A stretch of DNA of 64,000 nucleotides, taken from the NCBI GenBank assembly GCA_036362985.1, contig JAYGXS010000003.1, forward strand, positions 77,024,680 through 77,088,679, read 5' to 3'. This document shows, one piece after another, positions 32,355 to 44,049 of this stretch (position 1 is the first letter of the stretch; every line of letters begins with the position of its first letter). The notes under the pieces were generated by a model. That model was given only the letters and a program-made list of their open reading frames with translations, was not told the origin of the DNA and did no database searches. The translations under genes and the position numbers were made by a program. This DNA comes from Ligula intestinalis (taxonomy: Eukaryota; Platyhelminthes; Cestoda; Diphyllobothriidea; Diphyllobothriidae).

Positions 32355-32419
32355 CAGGTTTCGAACCCAAGTCTCTCGGGCCAGAGGTGAACGCTCAACC
32401 TCTGGGCCACGGGTCCGCC
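32355..32419 (-). repeat. tRNA-like repeat (SINE-like)
   Basis: On the minus strand: CCCGTGGCCCAGAGGTTGAG (A box) and GGGTTCGAAACCTG (B box). Leader TCCCGATCACAAACCGACAA is shared with other copies near 39840, 40230 and 46180. Confidence 0.65.
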
Positions 32420-32646
32420 GTGTTGTCGGTTTGTGATCGGGACTAGATAGACACTCTAGATCGGTGTAAAATAATCCATTACATACAAAAGAGGTCATAG
32501 AAACGGTCAGGGAGGTCAATTAATAAATTGGGCTAATTAGTATAGATTACAAACGTAAGTAACTGAAGCATTGTGGGCAATGAGATAGGGGAAAACGTTA
32601 AAGCAAAAATGGGGGGGGGTTGGTGGTGTGAAACAGGGAGCCGGTG

Positions 32647-32845
32647 CTACCAGGGCAAAGCAAGGTTCACGACATGCTCCAGCTGTTTAAACAGGTCAGG
32701 TTTGGACCGTCGTATAGAGGCTGCCTCCAGATAGCGCAATGTACGAGTTGTTCGTGCCTGAACAAGTACTCGGAAGGCTGTTTTGGCGTCTACAGAGTGA
32801 CCCGTATCCAATAGGCGTTCAATAATGGAACACCTTCTGTGTGTG
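32647..32845 (-). pseudogene. PLE GIY-YIG C-terminal fragment
   Basis: Reads [20 protein letters not shown], then VLVQARTTRTLRYLEAASIR and KQLEHVVNLALPW. It is clearly homologous to the fragment at 31380-31560. It lacks the catalytic half and is cut at 32845, where a family 1 element begins. Confidence 0.75.
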
Positions 32846-32848
32846 AGA

Positions 32849-35800
32849 CGACTACCCTGCACGCCGCAAGGAAGCAACGAACGCCTGATGAGTCTCCGCC
32901 TGCCTCTCTGGGGTGGCAAATTCGCCACCCTCGTTAGTGTCTACGCTCCTCAGATGACCAGCTCTGACGAGACAAAGAACAAGTTCTACGAGGATCTGCA
33001 CGCCCTCCTGGCCTCTGTACCGAAGGCGGACAAATTGATAGGCCTTGGTGACTTCAATGCTCGCATCGGTACAGACCACGCCGCCTGGAGAGGAGTGCTC
33101 GGACCCCACGACCTACGAGGACTCAATGACAACGGCCTACTCCTTCTTCGAACCTGCGCGGTGCACCGTCTCACGCTGACCAACACCTACCTCAGCCAAC
33201 CGTTGCAGCACAAGGCGACCTGGATCTCGTCAGTGGTATCTTCTGGATTATGTCCTCGTGCGGCGGCGCGATCAGCATGACGTGTTGGTGACAAAGGCAA
33301 GGCTGGGTGCCGACGGTGATACCGATCATCGTCTCCTCATCTATAGGTTGTAGATCCGTCTCCAACCACGTAGGAGACCCCAAGGTAAGCAACCCCTAGG
33401 TAAATTGAATACTGCTCTGTAAAACTTGCCTGCCAACCGTTTGCGTTTCAGCAACGAGCTGACCCAACAGCTGGACAACCTTCCAGTCGCAGAAGAGAAC
33501 ACCTCCGTGGAGACTCGATGGTGTAAACTACGGGACGCTGTTCAATCCACTGCCAAACGAATCCTTGGGCCTGTGCCCCACCCACACCAAGGCTGGTTCG
33601 ATGAAAACGATGCAGCCATCAGTACTCTTATCTCTGAGAAGAATTGCCTGCGCAACGAATACGTCGATCGCCCCACCGACGCCACGAAAGCAGCCTACTA
33701 CCAAAGTCGCCGTCTTGTACAGCAGTGGCTGCGGGAAATGCAGGACGCTTGGCTGGCTCGTAAAGGTGAGGAAATCCAAGGCTTTACGGACTGCAATGAA
33801 TGGAAGAACTTCTTCGCTGCGCTCAAAGCGGTCTACGACCCAATAGTTAGAGGCACAGCCCCACTTCTCAGCGCGGACGGTACCACCCTCATCACTGAGA
33901 AAACCAAACTTCTGAGCCGCTGGCCCGAGCACTTCCAATGTGTACGCGACCGGCCCTCTACCACCTCTGAGGCTGCCATTGACTGGTTGCCGCAAGTGGA
34001 AATTAATGCTGACCTCGACCTCCCACCCACCCCTGAGGAAACCATCAAGGCTGTGCAGCAACTGTCCAGCGGGAAGCCACCCGGGTTCGACGGGATCCCG
34101 GCGGAGATCTGCAAATATGGTGGCCACCAACTCATAGCTCACCTCACCACCCTGTTCCAAAAGATTAGGTGACAGGGACAAGTTCATCAGGACTTAAAGG
34201 ATGCCACAATTGTCCACCTCTACAAGCGAAATGGCAGCCGTCAAGTCTGCGACAACCATAACGGAATCTCGCCGTTGAATATTGCTGGCACAATCTTTGC
34301 TCGCATTCTTCTCAATCGTATGAATAACCACTTGGAACAAGGGCTTCTGCCTGAAAGCCAGTGTGGTTTTCGACGTCACCGCGGCACCACTGACATGATA
34401 GTTGCCGCACGTCAGCTGCAGGAGAAATGTCAACAGATGCGGACTCACCTCTACACTACGTTCGTGGACCTGACAAAAGCTTTCGACACGGTGAACCGGC
34501 CCGGATTTTTGAAAGGTATGCAGGAGTTTGGTTGTCCGACGCGCTTCACCCACATGGTACGAAAACTTCATGACAGGATGATGGCGCGTGTCACTGACTA
34601 TGGAATGCTGTCAGAGGCCTTTGTAGTGACCAATGGAGTGAAGCAGGGTTGTGTCCTCGCGCCCACCATCTTCAGTCTCATATTTTCTGCCATGCTGATG
34701 GACGCCTACCGTGACGAGCGTTCCGGAATCCCCATCAACTACAGAACGGACGGAAACCTCCTCAACATTCGCCGGATGCAGGCCCCCACACGCATCTCCA
34801 CAACCACAGTTCATGATCTGCTGTTTGCGGACGACTGCGCTCTCAACACCACCACCGAAGCAGACATGAAAAGGAGCATGGACCTCTTTGCAGCGGGCTG
34901 TGCCAACTTTGGCCTCACCATCAACCTGGGCAACCACCGCCAGGTGCTGCCTTCAACCCCGCACACATCAACGTCAACGGCGTCGAACTGCAGAACGTGG
35001 ACGACTTCACCTACCTTGGCAGCACGCTCTCACGCAACACTCGAATCGATAACGAGATTGCCCGCAGAATCTCCAAAGCCAGTCAAGCCTTCGGTCGGCT
35101 CCAAGCCTCCGTATGGAATCGCCATGGTCTTCAATTGTCCACGAAATTCAAGATGTATAAGGCTGTTGTGCTGTCAACACTTTTGTACGGAGCGGAAACC
35201 TGGACCATCTATGCTGGTCAAGCGCGAAAACTGAACCACTTTTATCGGAGTTGCCTACGCCGCATATTGAAGGTAAAGTGGCAGGATAGGATTCCGGACG
35301 CAGAAATCCTGGAGAGAACGGGAGTTCTCAGCATCCAGGCCATGCTCAGGCAGATACAACTGCGCTGGAGCGGACACGTGGTACGTATGAATGATGAACG
35401 GCTACCCAGTGACTGTTCTATGGCGATGTCGCCGTAGGTACTCGTCGCAAAGGAGGACAGAAGAGACGTTACAAGGACACTCTGAAGAACTCCCTGAAAC
35501 GTCTTCAAATCAACACGATGAACTGGGAGGAACTAGCCCTGGACCAAACCGCGTGGCAAAGAGCGGTCAAAACGGGCGCCGCAATCTACGAAGCTAGTCG
35601 GATCGCCGCCGCCAAGGCAAAACGGACGGCACGCAAGTCTCACAATCCACGGACGCACGCTGCCACCACCCAAGCCCTTCCGACGTGTCCGCGTTGCCAA
35701 CGCACCTTCCATGCACGCATTGGCTTGATCGGTCACCTCCGGAAGCCGTGCAACCCTCCTCTGGCAACGTCCTAGTCTATTGCACCAAACACTCCACCTG

Positions 35801-36240
35801 ACCCTTCTCTGCCCTCCACCTCGACGGCAATAATTGACGCCACAGATGCTTCGTTGCCCTCATCCACTGACTCCAACTCACCCGCAACTCTCCCCAACCG
35901 TTCCGACACATCACCTCCCACCACAACTCTCATCACCACACCTGAACCCTCCACCAGCTCTGAGGGTCTGATATGCCCTCACTGCAATCGCACATTCACC
36001 TCACGCATCGGCGTAGTCGGTCACTTGCGTATCCATCGCACAGAGACTGGCGAACTAGTGCCTGGAGCAGCAACACAGAGACGAGACCGTCGCCTTCACT
36101 GCCCACACTTCCCCCGCTCATTCGCTCATCGCATAGGCCTACTAGGTCACATGCGCATCCACGACAGCGGCATTGACCGTGATGTCGGCACACCCAGCAC
36201 CTCACACACCCCGACCACCAGCCTCAGTCCCACTCACTAG
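32849..36240 (+). pseudogene. Family 1 endonuclease-reverse transcriptase, 5'-truncated (broken)
   Basis: Collinear with the copy at 23176. It starts at [20 protein letters not shown] in the endonuclease ([11 protein letters not shown] and the DTDH segment retained) and continues through GFDGIPAEI, motif A TFVDLTKAFDTVN, motif B GVKQGCVLAPTIFSL and motif [10 protein letters not shown]. The thumb (34997-35437) and zinc fingers (35690-36150) follow. Damage: an 11-nt deletion near 33225, TAG at 33351 and TAA at 33419, TGA at 34170, a deletion of about 20 nt near 34926, a 1-nt loss near 35409, and TAG at 35773. In finger 3 the second Cys is Phe (CPHFPRSF). The zinc fingers presumably bind nucleic acid during target-primed reverse transcription; that role is inferred. 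Confidence 0.9.
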
Positions 36241-37267
36241 TCGGCTCACTTCACGATTGCTTCGTCAAATTTTACGGGAACCCCAGGTTAGTGCCCTCAG
36301 GTAATCTGCACTTTCTTATTACTTCAGCCTTACTGTCCTTATGTAAGATGTTCTTTGCACTTCTGCTAATAATACCCTTGAGCTTGGTTTACTACACAAG
36401 CCTCACTAGAATTAGGATCCCTTAACGTCACTTGCAGGTCAAGCTCAGCCCCTTGGCAATCAGGTTTTTACTCGTCCTTACTCGCAGTCCTCTCTAAAAC
36501 CTGCAGTGCATTAATTTGCACCTTCAGCCTTGCCCAAACATTCGTGTCCTCTGCGGAAATTTAGAGTGTGATCTTATGCCTCATTCATATCATTGAATTA
36601 GCATCACGCCTATCACAGTCACCACTGTGGTGGATTGATTTGTCAGTCACCACCCTCCTCCCAATTCGCGCCTCTAACGTCGCTATTTTGCCAATTTACG
36701 CCTAAAATGCCGGCATGGCTCTGGGTGCGCAGAGAGCGGGGGGGGGGGTTATCGTCGCTCTCGCCAGTCAGGCTTTATCTACTGATGTGACTTAGGGGGA
36801 GAACTGATCGATTTCCATGCTGCACTTGTCGTGAGATTGTCCGGGTAGTAGGACATGCCAATCGCTGTTCTCACACCAACCTACCTCGAAGGTGTAACTT
36901 TTTCCGCCTGGGTCAAGGGGAGGAGTACGTGGTGGCCGTGCATGGCTTGCGGTCCACAGTAATCCAACGACCGGCAGAGCAAGCTGGCAGCAACCGGCTT
37001 ATCAACGCCAGGGTTTCAACCAACTAATCTGTCTTGTCATGCTGTATCGTGAAATGCCAATAACAAGTATAGGGTACCGCCTTAGCCTCAACGATACTTC
37101 CTACCAAACCTAACCTGCATCGGCTCTCTAGCAACCTTAGTCTTCCGAAATGTGATCTCCTTTCCTATGCAGCACTGCTAGTCCTTCAGTCAATAGCACG
37201 GCAAACACTATTAGCCAGCACCACAGTCACTGCAGTTGCGTCAGGCTCTCCCCGACAACCCCGATGA
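36241..37267. other. Family 1 3' segment with insertion; no gene
   Basis: Starts like the other copy (CACGATTGCTTCGTCAA; CCCTCAGGTAA). It then includes unrelated sequence with a G10 run at about 36739-36748, which is probably a nested insertion of around 0.8 kb. No coding seen. Confidence 0.4.
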
Positions 37268-37554
37268 AAGGTAAGCTGCGTTCTTGTTCCTGTTCTAACT
37301 GTTTATGCTCTCTCTCTCTCTTCTCACTTGTTCGTTTCGCTCTGCTCTTTCTTCTCACTTTTCTTCACTCTTCCCTCTCCTTCCTTCTTAACCCTTCTCT
37401 GCTTATCTTTGTTGTCTACCTCGCTTTTCCTCTCGTTTCTTGCACTTCTCTCTCTCCCCCTTTTACTTTTCTCTTCCTCTTCTTCTTTTTCGTTTTTCTT
37501 CTTCTGTCCATTCACATTGCAAAGTTCACCAGCTGTCTCTCTCTTTCCTTTCAG
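37268..37554 (+). other. Intron-like polypyrimidine segment, second copy
   Basis: AAAG|GTAAGC at the left, long CT/TTC-rich tract, and CTTTCCTTTCAG at the right. It occupies the same position as 26946-27227. Confidence 0.5.
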
Positions 37555-38415
37555 TCCTGCCCACGGATGCCAACCGACAACGGAGCATGGGTAGTGCCTT
37601 TCAGTCGCTGACTGACTGGTTACCCCTCTCAGGAGGGTGTTGGCCCAGGCTTCATGCAGGGCTGCTCTCACCCTTCTGAGGTCCAATGGTTTCTATGCAA
37701 TGCCAGTTTTCAGCCAACCACGGCCCCTGCAGCCTGGTATGCGCTGGCACTTTCTATCACTTCTGATTCCCTGTTGGAGACTGCGATCGCGCTCCCACTG
37801 TGTTTCAGGTCCCACTGCGGGTACCCGAAAAGCTAGGCGGTCACCAGGCGGAGGGGAAGAGAGTGAGGTCGACCCTTGGCGCGTTTCTTCCCTCACTATA
37901 ATAAATCTGAATGCGTCTGAAACTATCACGGTGCGCTAAAAGCCGTGGCTTGGAGGGTCTGCCAACTGACGGGAAAACTCGGACCCCCCACGTAGCTGCT
38001 CCTTCTGTACGTGTGTGTCTGTGTGTGCGTACAGGAGGAGATGGAGGACTGAGAGTCAGGCTGCAATGGCTCCCTCTTAATGTGGCCTTTATGGCGCTCC
38101 AGCGCAGTCGGGAGCATACCTAGCGAGATGGCTGTTTCAAGTGTGTGCGTGCTGAGTGTTTATCGCGCCAGCCACCTACACCCTCCCTCATCCCGAGTGG
38201 GCAGATTCTGTGCAAGTCTGCCTAAACTCCTGTTTTGTTCGCGGTATTTCAGTGCGTTGCTTCTGCCTGCTGTAGCCTTGGTGTTGCTTGCCCAGCTTGC
38301 CTCAGTTTATGTTGCGGCTTGCTTCCGGGTTTGCTGCGGCTTGTTGGAGCGCGTGGTGCTCATCGTAGAAATCGACGGGGGAACTGTCGTGTGTGTGTGT
38401 GTGTGTGTGTGTGTG
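37555..38415 (+). repeat. Family 1 3' region, copy U4
   Basis: Carries the same ordered blocks (small ORF 37587-37679, CACTATAATAAATCT, hairpin with one mismatch, GAAATCGACGGGGGAACTGT) and ends in (GT)n at 38388-38415, where the assembly breaks. Confidence 0.8.
37587..37679 (+). CDS. Small conserved ORF, second long copy (30 aa)
   Basis: MGSAFQSLTDWLPLSGGCWP and ten further residues. It differs from 27258-27350 by a single residue (W for L). Unknown function; possibly not translated. Confidence 0.25.
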   Translation: MGSAFQSLTDWLPLSGGCWPRLHAGLLSPF

Positions 38416-38815
38416 NNNNNNNNNNNNNNNNNNNNNNNNNNNNNNNNNNNNNNNNNNNNNNNNNNNNNNNNNNNNNNNNNNNNNNNNNNNNNNNNNNNNN
38501 NNNNNNNNNNNNNNNNNNNNNNNNNNNNNNNNNNNNNNNNNNNNNNNNNNNNNNNNNNNNNNNNNNNNNNNNNNNNNNNNNNNNNNNNNNNNNNNNNNNN
38601 NNNNNNNNNNNNNNNNNNNNNNNNNNNNNNNNNNNNNNNNNNNNNNNNNNNNNNNNNNNNNNNNNNNNNNNNNNNNNNNNNNNNNNNNNNNNNNNNNNNN
38701 NNNNNNNNNNNNNNNNNNNNNNNNNNNNNNNNNNNNNNNNNNNNNNNNNNNNNNNNNNNNNNNNNNNNNNNNNNNNNNNNNNNNNNNNNNNNNNNNNNNN
38801 NNNNNNNNNNNNNNN
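38416..38815. other. Assembly gap, 400 N
   Basis: Lies between a GT microsatellite and the left terminal repeat of a foldback element. Confidence 0.95.
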
Positions 38816-39467
38816 TCCTAGCAAAACGTATCTATTGTAAAAACTGGCTACTTAAGTAGTATGCCTTTTTATCATTGATTTTGACTGCCTTTATAAATTC
38901 AAAGATATTTTATGGAAAACATGGACGAAAAAAATATTTCTTGCACTTGTTTGATAGCAAATTACGCCTTCTTTTAATTTTATACTTGAAGGAAGGGTAG
39001 CTTTCTGGTTAAAAAAGTTGCTAATTCTGAGCTTTTCTACAACTGTGAGGCGTTTATTCATAAAACATCGTATCGGTCAATTTATTAGCGCTACCTTAAC
39101 TGCATAAAATATGTTCTACATCTATTTCAATATTTTAAGACAACTATGTGACCTCTTCTTCAGACGTACATTTTCTTAAACAAGATATACACAGTGCGCA
39201 GTTTTGAAACCTTGAATTCGAGTATAGCAGTCACTAGGTTAGAAAATTATTCGGCAATTGGGCAACTATTTTAAACCCGCAAGATACCCTTCCTTCAAGT
39301 ACAAAATTTAAAGAACGCGTAATTTGCTGTCAAAAATGTACAAGAAATAATTTTTTGGTCCATGTTTTCCATAAAATATATTTGAATTTATAAAGGCAGT
39401 CAAAATCAATGATAAAAAGTAAACTAGTTAAGTAGTCAGTTTTTACAATAGATAGGTTTTGCTAGGA
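38816..39467. mobile_element. Foldback DNA transposon (MITE-like) with about 185-bp terminal inverted repeats
   Basis: The left end TCCTAGCAAAACGTATCTAT is matched by the complement of the right end, TCCTAGCAAAACCTATCTAT. The similarity continues inward for about 185 bp with few mismatches (TTTTGACTGCCTTTATAAAT; ATTTTATGGAAAACATGGAC; ACTTGAAGGAAGGGTA). The roughly 280 bp between the arms is AT-rich with no coding. The left border coincides with the N gap, so the element may extend further and the target duplication cannot be read. The superfamily is unknown. Confidence 0.85.
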
Positions 39468-39689
39468 GTCGAAATGAAGTTCCTTAAAAAGTCGGCATTC
39501 TATACTGACGAAAATGACTTCAGAATGGACTACATGATAATCAGTATTACAACTGGAGTCAATTCCGATTAGCGAAAGAATATTAGTCTTTCGCATATGT
39601 CGAAATATTGCATGATCAACGGCGTCTACTATAGAGCCCGCGCAGGCAATCACATAATGACTATGAAAATAGGATGATAAAATGAATCC

Positions 39690-40410
39690 AAAAAAGCAAA
39701 GGGGAGACCGAAAGGGTCATTCCTGGCTTGTAAGCCGTCATCAACCAGTCATCCCCAACTTCAGGAGTCGGAACAACCGAGATTCGAACCAGGGACCTAT
39801 GGTCATTGAGTCTGCCACCCTATTATTGCACCACGGGCTGTTTGCTTTGTCGGTTGACATCGGGAATATGATGAATATATGTTTTTCGCCGATCGAGTCA
39901 AGAAACAAGAATATCCCTTAAGTGCCTCGGAGCTTTTTGGAGAGCCCGCACAGAAGGCTGCACAGCGACATGTAGATGTGGAATCGATGAAGACACGGGA
40001 GACCAGAATGACCACTTCCGGATTATCAACCATCATCGGTCAGACCTACGTAGTCGCAGGTGTGTATAACTCGGGACTCGAACCCAGGACGTTTGTTTTC
40101 TGAGTCCAACATCCATCCTCATACTCACTATATGACTACCTGCGTGTCTCCAGTTGTGAGCTACTGGACAAAGTGAAACTCAGTTGTTTCTCTACTGGAT
40201 CGGTGAAGCACATATATTCATCATATTACCGATCTCAACCGACAAGGCAACGAGCCCATGGCGCAATCGTGGAGTGGAAAACTCAATGTCCAAACGTTGT
40301 GAATTCGAATTCTGGGGATTTTCAAACTTTCAGATTGAATATGATTGGTCATTCCGGTCTCCCTTGGCTTTGTCGGATCCATTTAATCATAAATATATAT
40401 GAAAGGAAGA
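39690..40410. repeat. Cluster of three tRNA-like repeats, two of them inverted
   Basis: Cores at 39779-39840 (minus; GGTTCGAATCTC), 40072-40140 (minus; GGGTTCGAGTCCC) and 40253-40316 (plus; GCCCATGGCGCAATCGTGG). The first and third share a leader (CATATATTCATCATATTCCC in one, ATATTACC in the other; then AACCGACAA) and a tail (CGGTCTCCC, TTTGT, GGATCCATTTAATCAT) in opposite orientation. This implies a repeat of about 300 bp with leader, tRNA-like core and tail. Confidence 0.6.
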
Positions 40411-40440
40411 GGCACTTACGGGAACCATTGTTTTACTTTC

Positions 40441-40500
40441 CTGACGTTTCGAAAGCACGCCCTGGTTCCTTGACGCATACTTCAGGCTTATCAAGACCGG
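40441..40500 (-). ncRNA. Hammerhead-like remnant of a PLE 5' region
   Basis: On the minus strand: TTGATAAGCCTG, then CAGGGC, then GCTTTCGAAACGTCAGGA. The last block is identical to that just upstream of the PLE frame at 53630. The first core half is changed (TTGATAA for CUGAUGA). Confidence 0.3.
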
Positions 40501-40952
40501 AGGGTAAGAAGTACCCGTTCCCGTTTAACCCCCAGTCCACTCGCCAGTCTCTCAAAACACAACGCATACCGGGCCGACGAAATGGTCTGGTATCAAACGC
40601 CACTTGTAAACCTTACAAGTCACGGCTTTTAGTGAACCGTACTTACATATCACAGCGAAAAAAGAGGTAGTAGCTTTTGGCTTTTAATACATGGGCTTTT
40701 TGCTGATACCCATGCTGTCATTAGGGTACTTATATAGCTAATTGTATAGCGTTGACTGTCCGTCGGCAGTCTGTAAATATAATGGAGTTATTCCGCAGTA
40801 GCTAATATCACTCAGTTCAAAGACAAATATCAAATTGTGGACCGAGCCTGAAAAGCTTTGCTTCGTAGAATTAAGTCCAAGCCTGCGCATCAATATCGTC
40901 GGAAATTAGACAGGGTAGGATAGTTATTATTCTCAATAGCAACAGATCAAAT

Positions 40953-41017
40953 GACGGGCCCTCGACTCACTAGTAGAACTTTGGGCCATAATGGCCGTTG
41001 GTTCGCATCCCGGGCCC
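40953..41017 (+). repeat. tRNA-like repeat core
   Basis: B-box-like GGTTCGCATCCC, A-box-like CTCGACTCACTAGTAG; diverged. Confidence 0.4.
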
Positions 41018-41019
41018 TG

Positions 41020-42430
41020 CAAACCTGGGATAGGCTATGACTAGCTGACGATGGTTAACAAGACAGATGTGGTCATCGCAGGCTTCTTTTCTTGGTATTC
41101 AAGAAAGAAGACCCGCGACAAGACGCTTATTAGCTCGAATTTTACAGGTATATACAGACACAAAATCTGGGCTAGAGAAAAATCGAGAAAAGCACACGTC
41201 AGACAAATCAAACTCTTTTTCGGGCAATTCAGTCAAGGTCCCCATCGCCATCTTTTGGCTTGCAACCACTATATCCGTTGCTACATGGTAGGTCTACCAG
41301 ACCTTGCTTCGTTTGTTTTCTGTGAGACGGACCAAAGCCTTTAATTTTCGGCTCCTTTCCTGGTAGAACGTGCATATGCACAAAGGAAAATACAATTTAC
41401 CCATTAGTTAACATCGGCTTATGCTTCCTAGTTACACCAGTCTGCTCATACAGGTTCTCGTGCGGTTGGAGAGCTAAGTAGCAGTATTTTATAGAAGTAA
41501 AAAAAACTAGAACTATAGTTATCGTGGCACATGAAAGTTGAACCTCCTCCACTACATCCTGTTTTTGGGGTTCGGGAAACACGAAGGATCTCAAGCGCTC
41601 TGCAGTAAAGCTTACATTTCAAAAGGAATAGTTGCTGCAAAGACGAAGAACACACGATCACTGGGACGGCACTTAAGGTTCTCTACGCTTTCGGCTTCGT
41701 AAAAGAGGTTATCGTCAGAGACGATAAGAGTATAAGAAGAATTAACATGTTCTGTGTTACAGCTAAGAGAAAAATGGAGGTGAGTGTAGCATTAGTGATA
41801 TGTCGAGCCCACGACTACACTTTCTCACGTCTGTAAAGGTCACTACTGCCAGACGCATCCCTGGGATTTAAAATGTGTATCCCGCCCTGGTTTGGCTGAG
41901 TATTTTACAACTGTGCGCAGGAAATCGCTGTGTCTTGACTACTACATTCGTATTACGACATGCACATAGTTTTCTTGGTGTTCTTTCAACTTTCGCTTTT
42001 ATGGAAAGTTTCTTTTCTTTTATTTCAACGAAGTATCATTCTCAATTTCGTTTCCATATATAGACATAGAAGAATATATTTCCGACTTGAAACACAAACC
42101 GTAAAATCCCTCATTACCCCCACTCACCTTTTATACGACTCTGGGATTAGTGGGGGTTCGCGGGGCTTACATAATGTACCGTTGCCGTCTGTGTCATTCT
42201 GCGCATTTAAAGCGGTTCTAGGTTCCATTCAGAGAATTGGCCACAGAGCGGTAAAGAAACCAACTTGAATGCTCAACTAGCCAATCAGCTGGAGCACGAT
42301 TTGGTGCCCAATATGCACCGTCAGTTATTCTGCCACGTCGAAGATCCTTCTAACCGCGAGCGAGACTGTACATAAGATGATCGAGGCATGTGCATGAAGT
42401 CGTGCCTCTCCAACCTTCTGGTCAAACTCA
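41020..42430. other. No gene; PLE-like 5' scrap at 41660-41720
   Basis: TCACTGGGACGGCACTT followed by TTTCGGCTTCGTAAA resembles 43700-43760 (TCACTGGGAGGACACTT, TTGGACTCGTAAA), a pattern found ahead of PLE frames. Nothing else recognised. Confidence 0.35.
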
Positions 42431-42439
42431 AAATTAACT

Positions 42440-42520
42440 ACTCAGTCTAGCGGCAAAGCGCAAACTGTTCGTGCTGGCATAATGTCGAATGGAGGGCCTA
42501 GGTTCCAATCCAAATTGCCT
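42440..42520 (+). repeat. tRNA-like repeat core (diverged)
   Basis: A-box-like TCAGTCTAGCGGCAAAGCG and B-box-like AGGTTCCAATCC. Confidence 0.4.
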
Positions 42521-42589
42521 GTTCTGTTAATTATTGCGCATGGCTGAAGATAGACTCGAAAAGAGGTCCGCGTACGTGGATTTTTTACA

Positions 42590-43010
42590 TAGCTTCCTTA
42601 CTGAAACGTTGGAAAACGCGTGGGTGTCTCGAAGTTTGCTGTACTAATAAACCTTTAAGAACCGACACAGTCTGTGCAAAAATAGGCGTAAAACCGATTT
42701 ATTGGTCGTACGTTGATAGGAAATGTAAAAGTGAACGTATGCAAACGTCGAGAATAGAAGGAAAAAATAAAGGGAATGCATGAAGAATGAGCGAGGATTC
42801 TGAATCGAGATGCAGCATGCAACAGAGTGCAATTTACTTGAAAGCGCGGTACAACTGTAACTTTAATGAGTTCCTTAAAAATTTCCTGAAAAAAAAGACT
42901 GCAGGTTGGTTTGCTATAACTTAGATGACAATATAACCCTTTTCTAAAGTTCATTGTCATATTTGTTTTACTATTTGTGTGCTACTGAGGGTGATAACAG
43001 TTCAAATATC
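42590..43010 (+). repeat. Diverged direct repeat, copy 1
   Basis: Shares AAGAACCGACACAGTCTGTG, AAATAGGCGTAAAACCGA, TTATTGGTCGTAC and ATGCAAACGTCGAGAAT with 44050-44280, and GATGACAAT, GTCATATT and TTGTGTGCT with 44880-44960. Unknown family, non-coding. Confidence 0.7.
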
Positions 43011-43119
43011 ATCAAGAAACGTGTGCGCTATATGATATGTAGGAGGGACATACAGTGCTGCTAAACACATATCCATCCATCCTTCTAAGACCGTTTTAAG
43101 TAAATGGGCTAAAAATGCC

Positions 43120-43300
43120 ATAGTGTTGCACGCCTACCCAAACCGTGTTTATGATTTAAAATGTACTTGCGGATGCACGGACACAGAGTGATCTTGAATG
43201 ACACTGTTAACCAGGCTGTTAAGCGTTTGTCTTAGTGGTTTAAAAACAGGACAATAAAATTCTTCGCTCTTTGATTGAGAAACGTGTCCTGGATAGTGTT
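43120..43300 (+). pseudogene. PLE GIY-YIG scrap
   Basis: NRVYDLKCTCGCT matches NCVYEFICTCGCKY at 31270. After a frameshift, LNDTVNQAVKRLS and WFKNRTIK follow the same layout. Short and heavily decayed. Confidence 0.45.
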
Positions 43301-44040
43301 ACTCTGATGACCCCACGAGTAAACTAGGACTCTGGGCTATTTGAACGTTACCTATATGCAGTGGGAGAAAGTCTGGTAAAATTAAGGCTTCGTATTTGCG
43401 TTTTGTTGTTACAGAAGATAAATTGGCGAACATATGGTTGTTTTCGATGAACTCTTGTGAGGCAAGAGATTTACATTCTGTCCGCAACTTCCCCAACCAT
43501 CCCTCACCCCCCTGACAACAATAACGCGAAATCTGTCCACCAATCACCATAGTTTATTTATTTAATTACCATATAAATGTAAAGGCCTGACGAGAATTTA
43601 TCGAAAAAAACGTATGTTCGCCAATTTATCTTCTAAAAATTTCCATGCGAATTTTCGAAAAGCTGTGCTGTTTGTTAAAAGTTGAGTTTTTGCAAATAAG
43701 GCAAAGCCCTGATCACTGGGAGGACACTTGTATTAATTTTTGGACTCGTAAATAGAAAACATTCAGAGTAAATAAGGCTACAACAAGAATTGACTTGCTT
43801 TATAGTCCATCCTTGGTGTAATAACGTGCGTCTGTAGTGGCCCTGCAGTGCCCCTTTGGAACCCGCGGTCAGGCGCACTGCGCTGACCCACTTTTTGTGC
43901 GGCTGCCAAAGGCTGCATTCGTGCGTCCTCGCAATCTACCCCGCGTGCTCTTGTTCGATCTGCAACGAATTCCCCCAGGCTATCTGCTGATTAGTGTGCA
44001 CCACTTTCCAATTGGCTCCAGGAACAAAACATGCCCTGGG
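43300..44040. other. No gene; second PLE-like 5' scrap at 43700-43760
   Basis: See 41660-41720. The minus-strand frame 43550-43299 has no motif. Confidence 0.35.
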
Positions 44041-44049
44041 CTACCTGGA

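Larger units (their letters stand above)
32120..32845 (-). mobile_element. Second PLE remnant, minus strand, with arm copy
   Basis: On the minus strand, GIY-YIG C-terminal coding (32845-32647) is followed by about 400 bp without coding, then a partial arm (32230-32133) similar to the arms at 30884 and 31609 (ACCATAAATTTCG; ACGAATGAAAAAATAC). A tRNA-like repeat (32355-32419) sits inside. Confidence 0.6.
32846..38415 (+). mobile_element. RTE-like family 1, second long copy (5'-truncated)
   Basis: Starts within the endonuclease, just after TTCTGTGTGTGAG in the PLE remnant, and runs through reverse transcriptase, zinc fingers and the 3' region to a GT tract cut by the 38416 gap. Its 3' segment before the shared block (36241-37554) is about 0.8 kb longer than in the first long copy, so it holds an insertion. 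Confidence 0.8.

Noticed and set aside
40173..40670. 165-codon plus-strand open frame
   Set aside because: It crosses a tRNA-like repeat and a hammerhead-like remnant; the translation has no recognisable domain.
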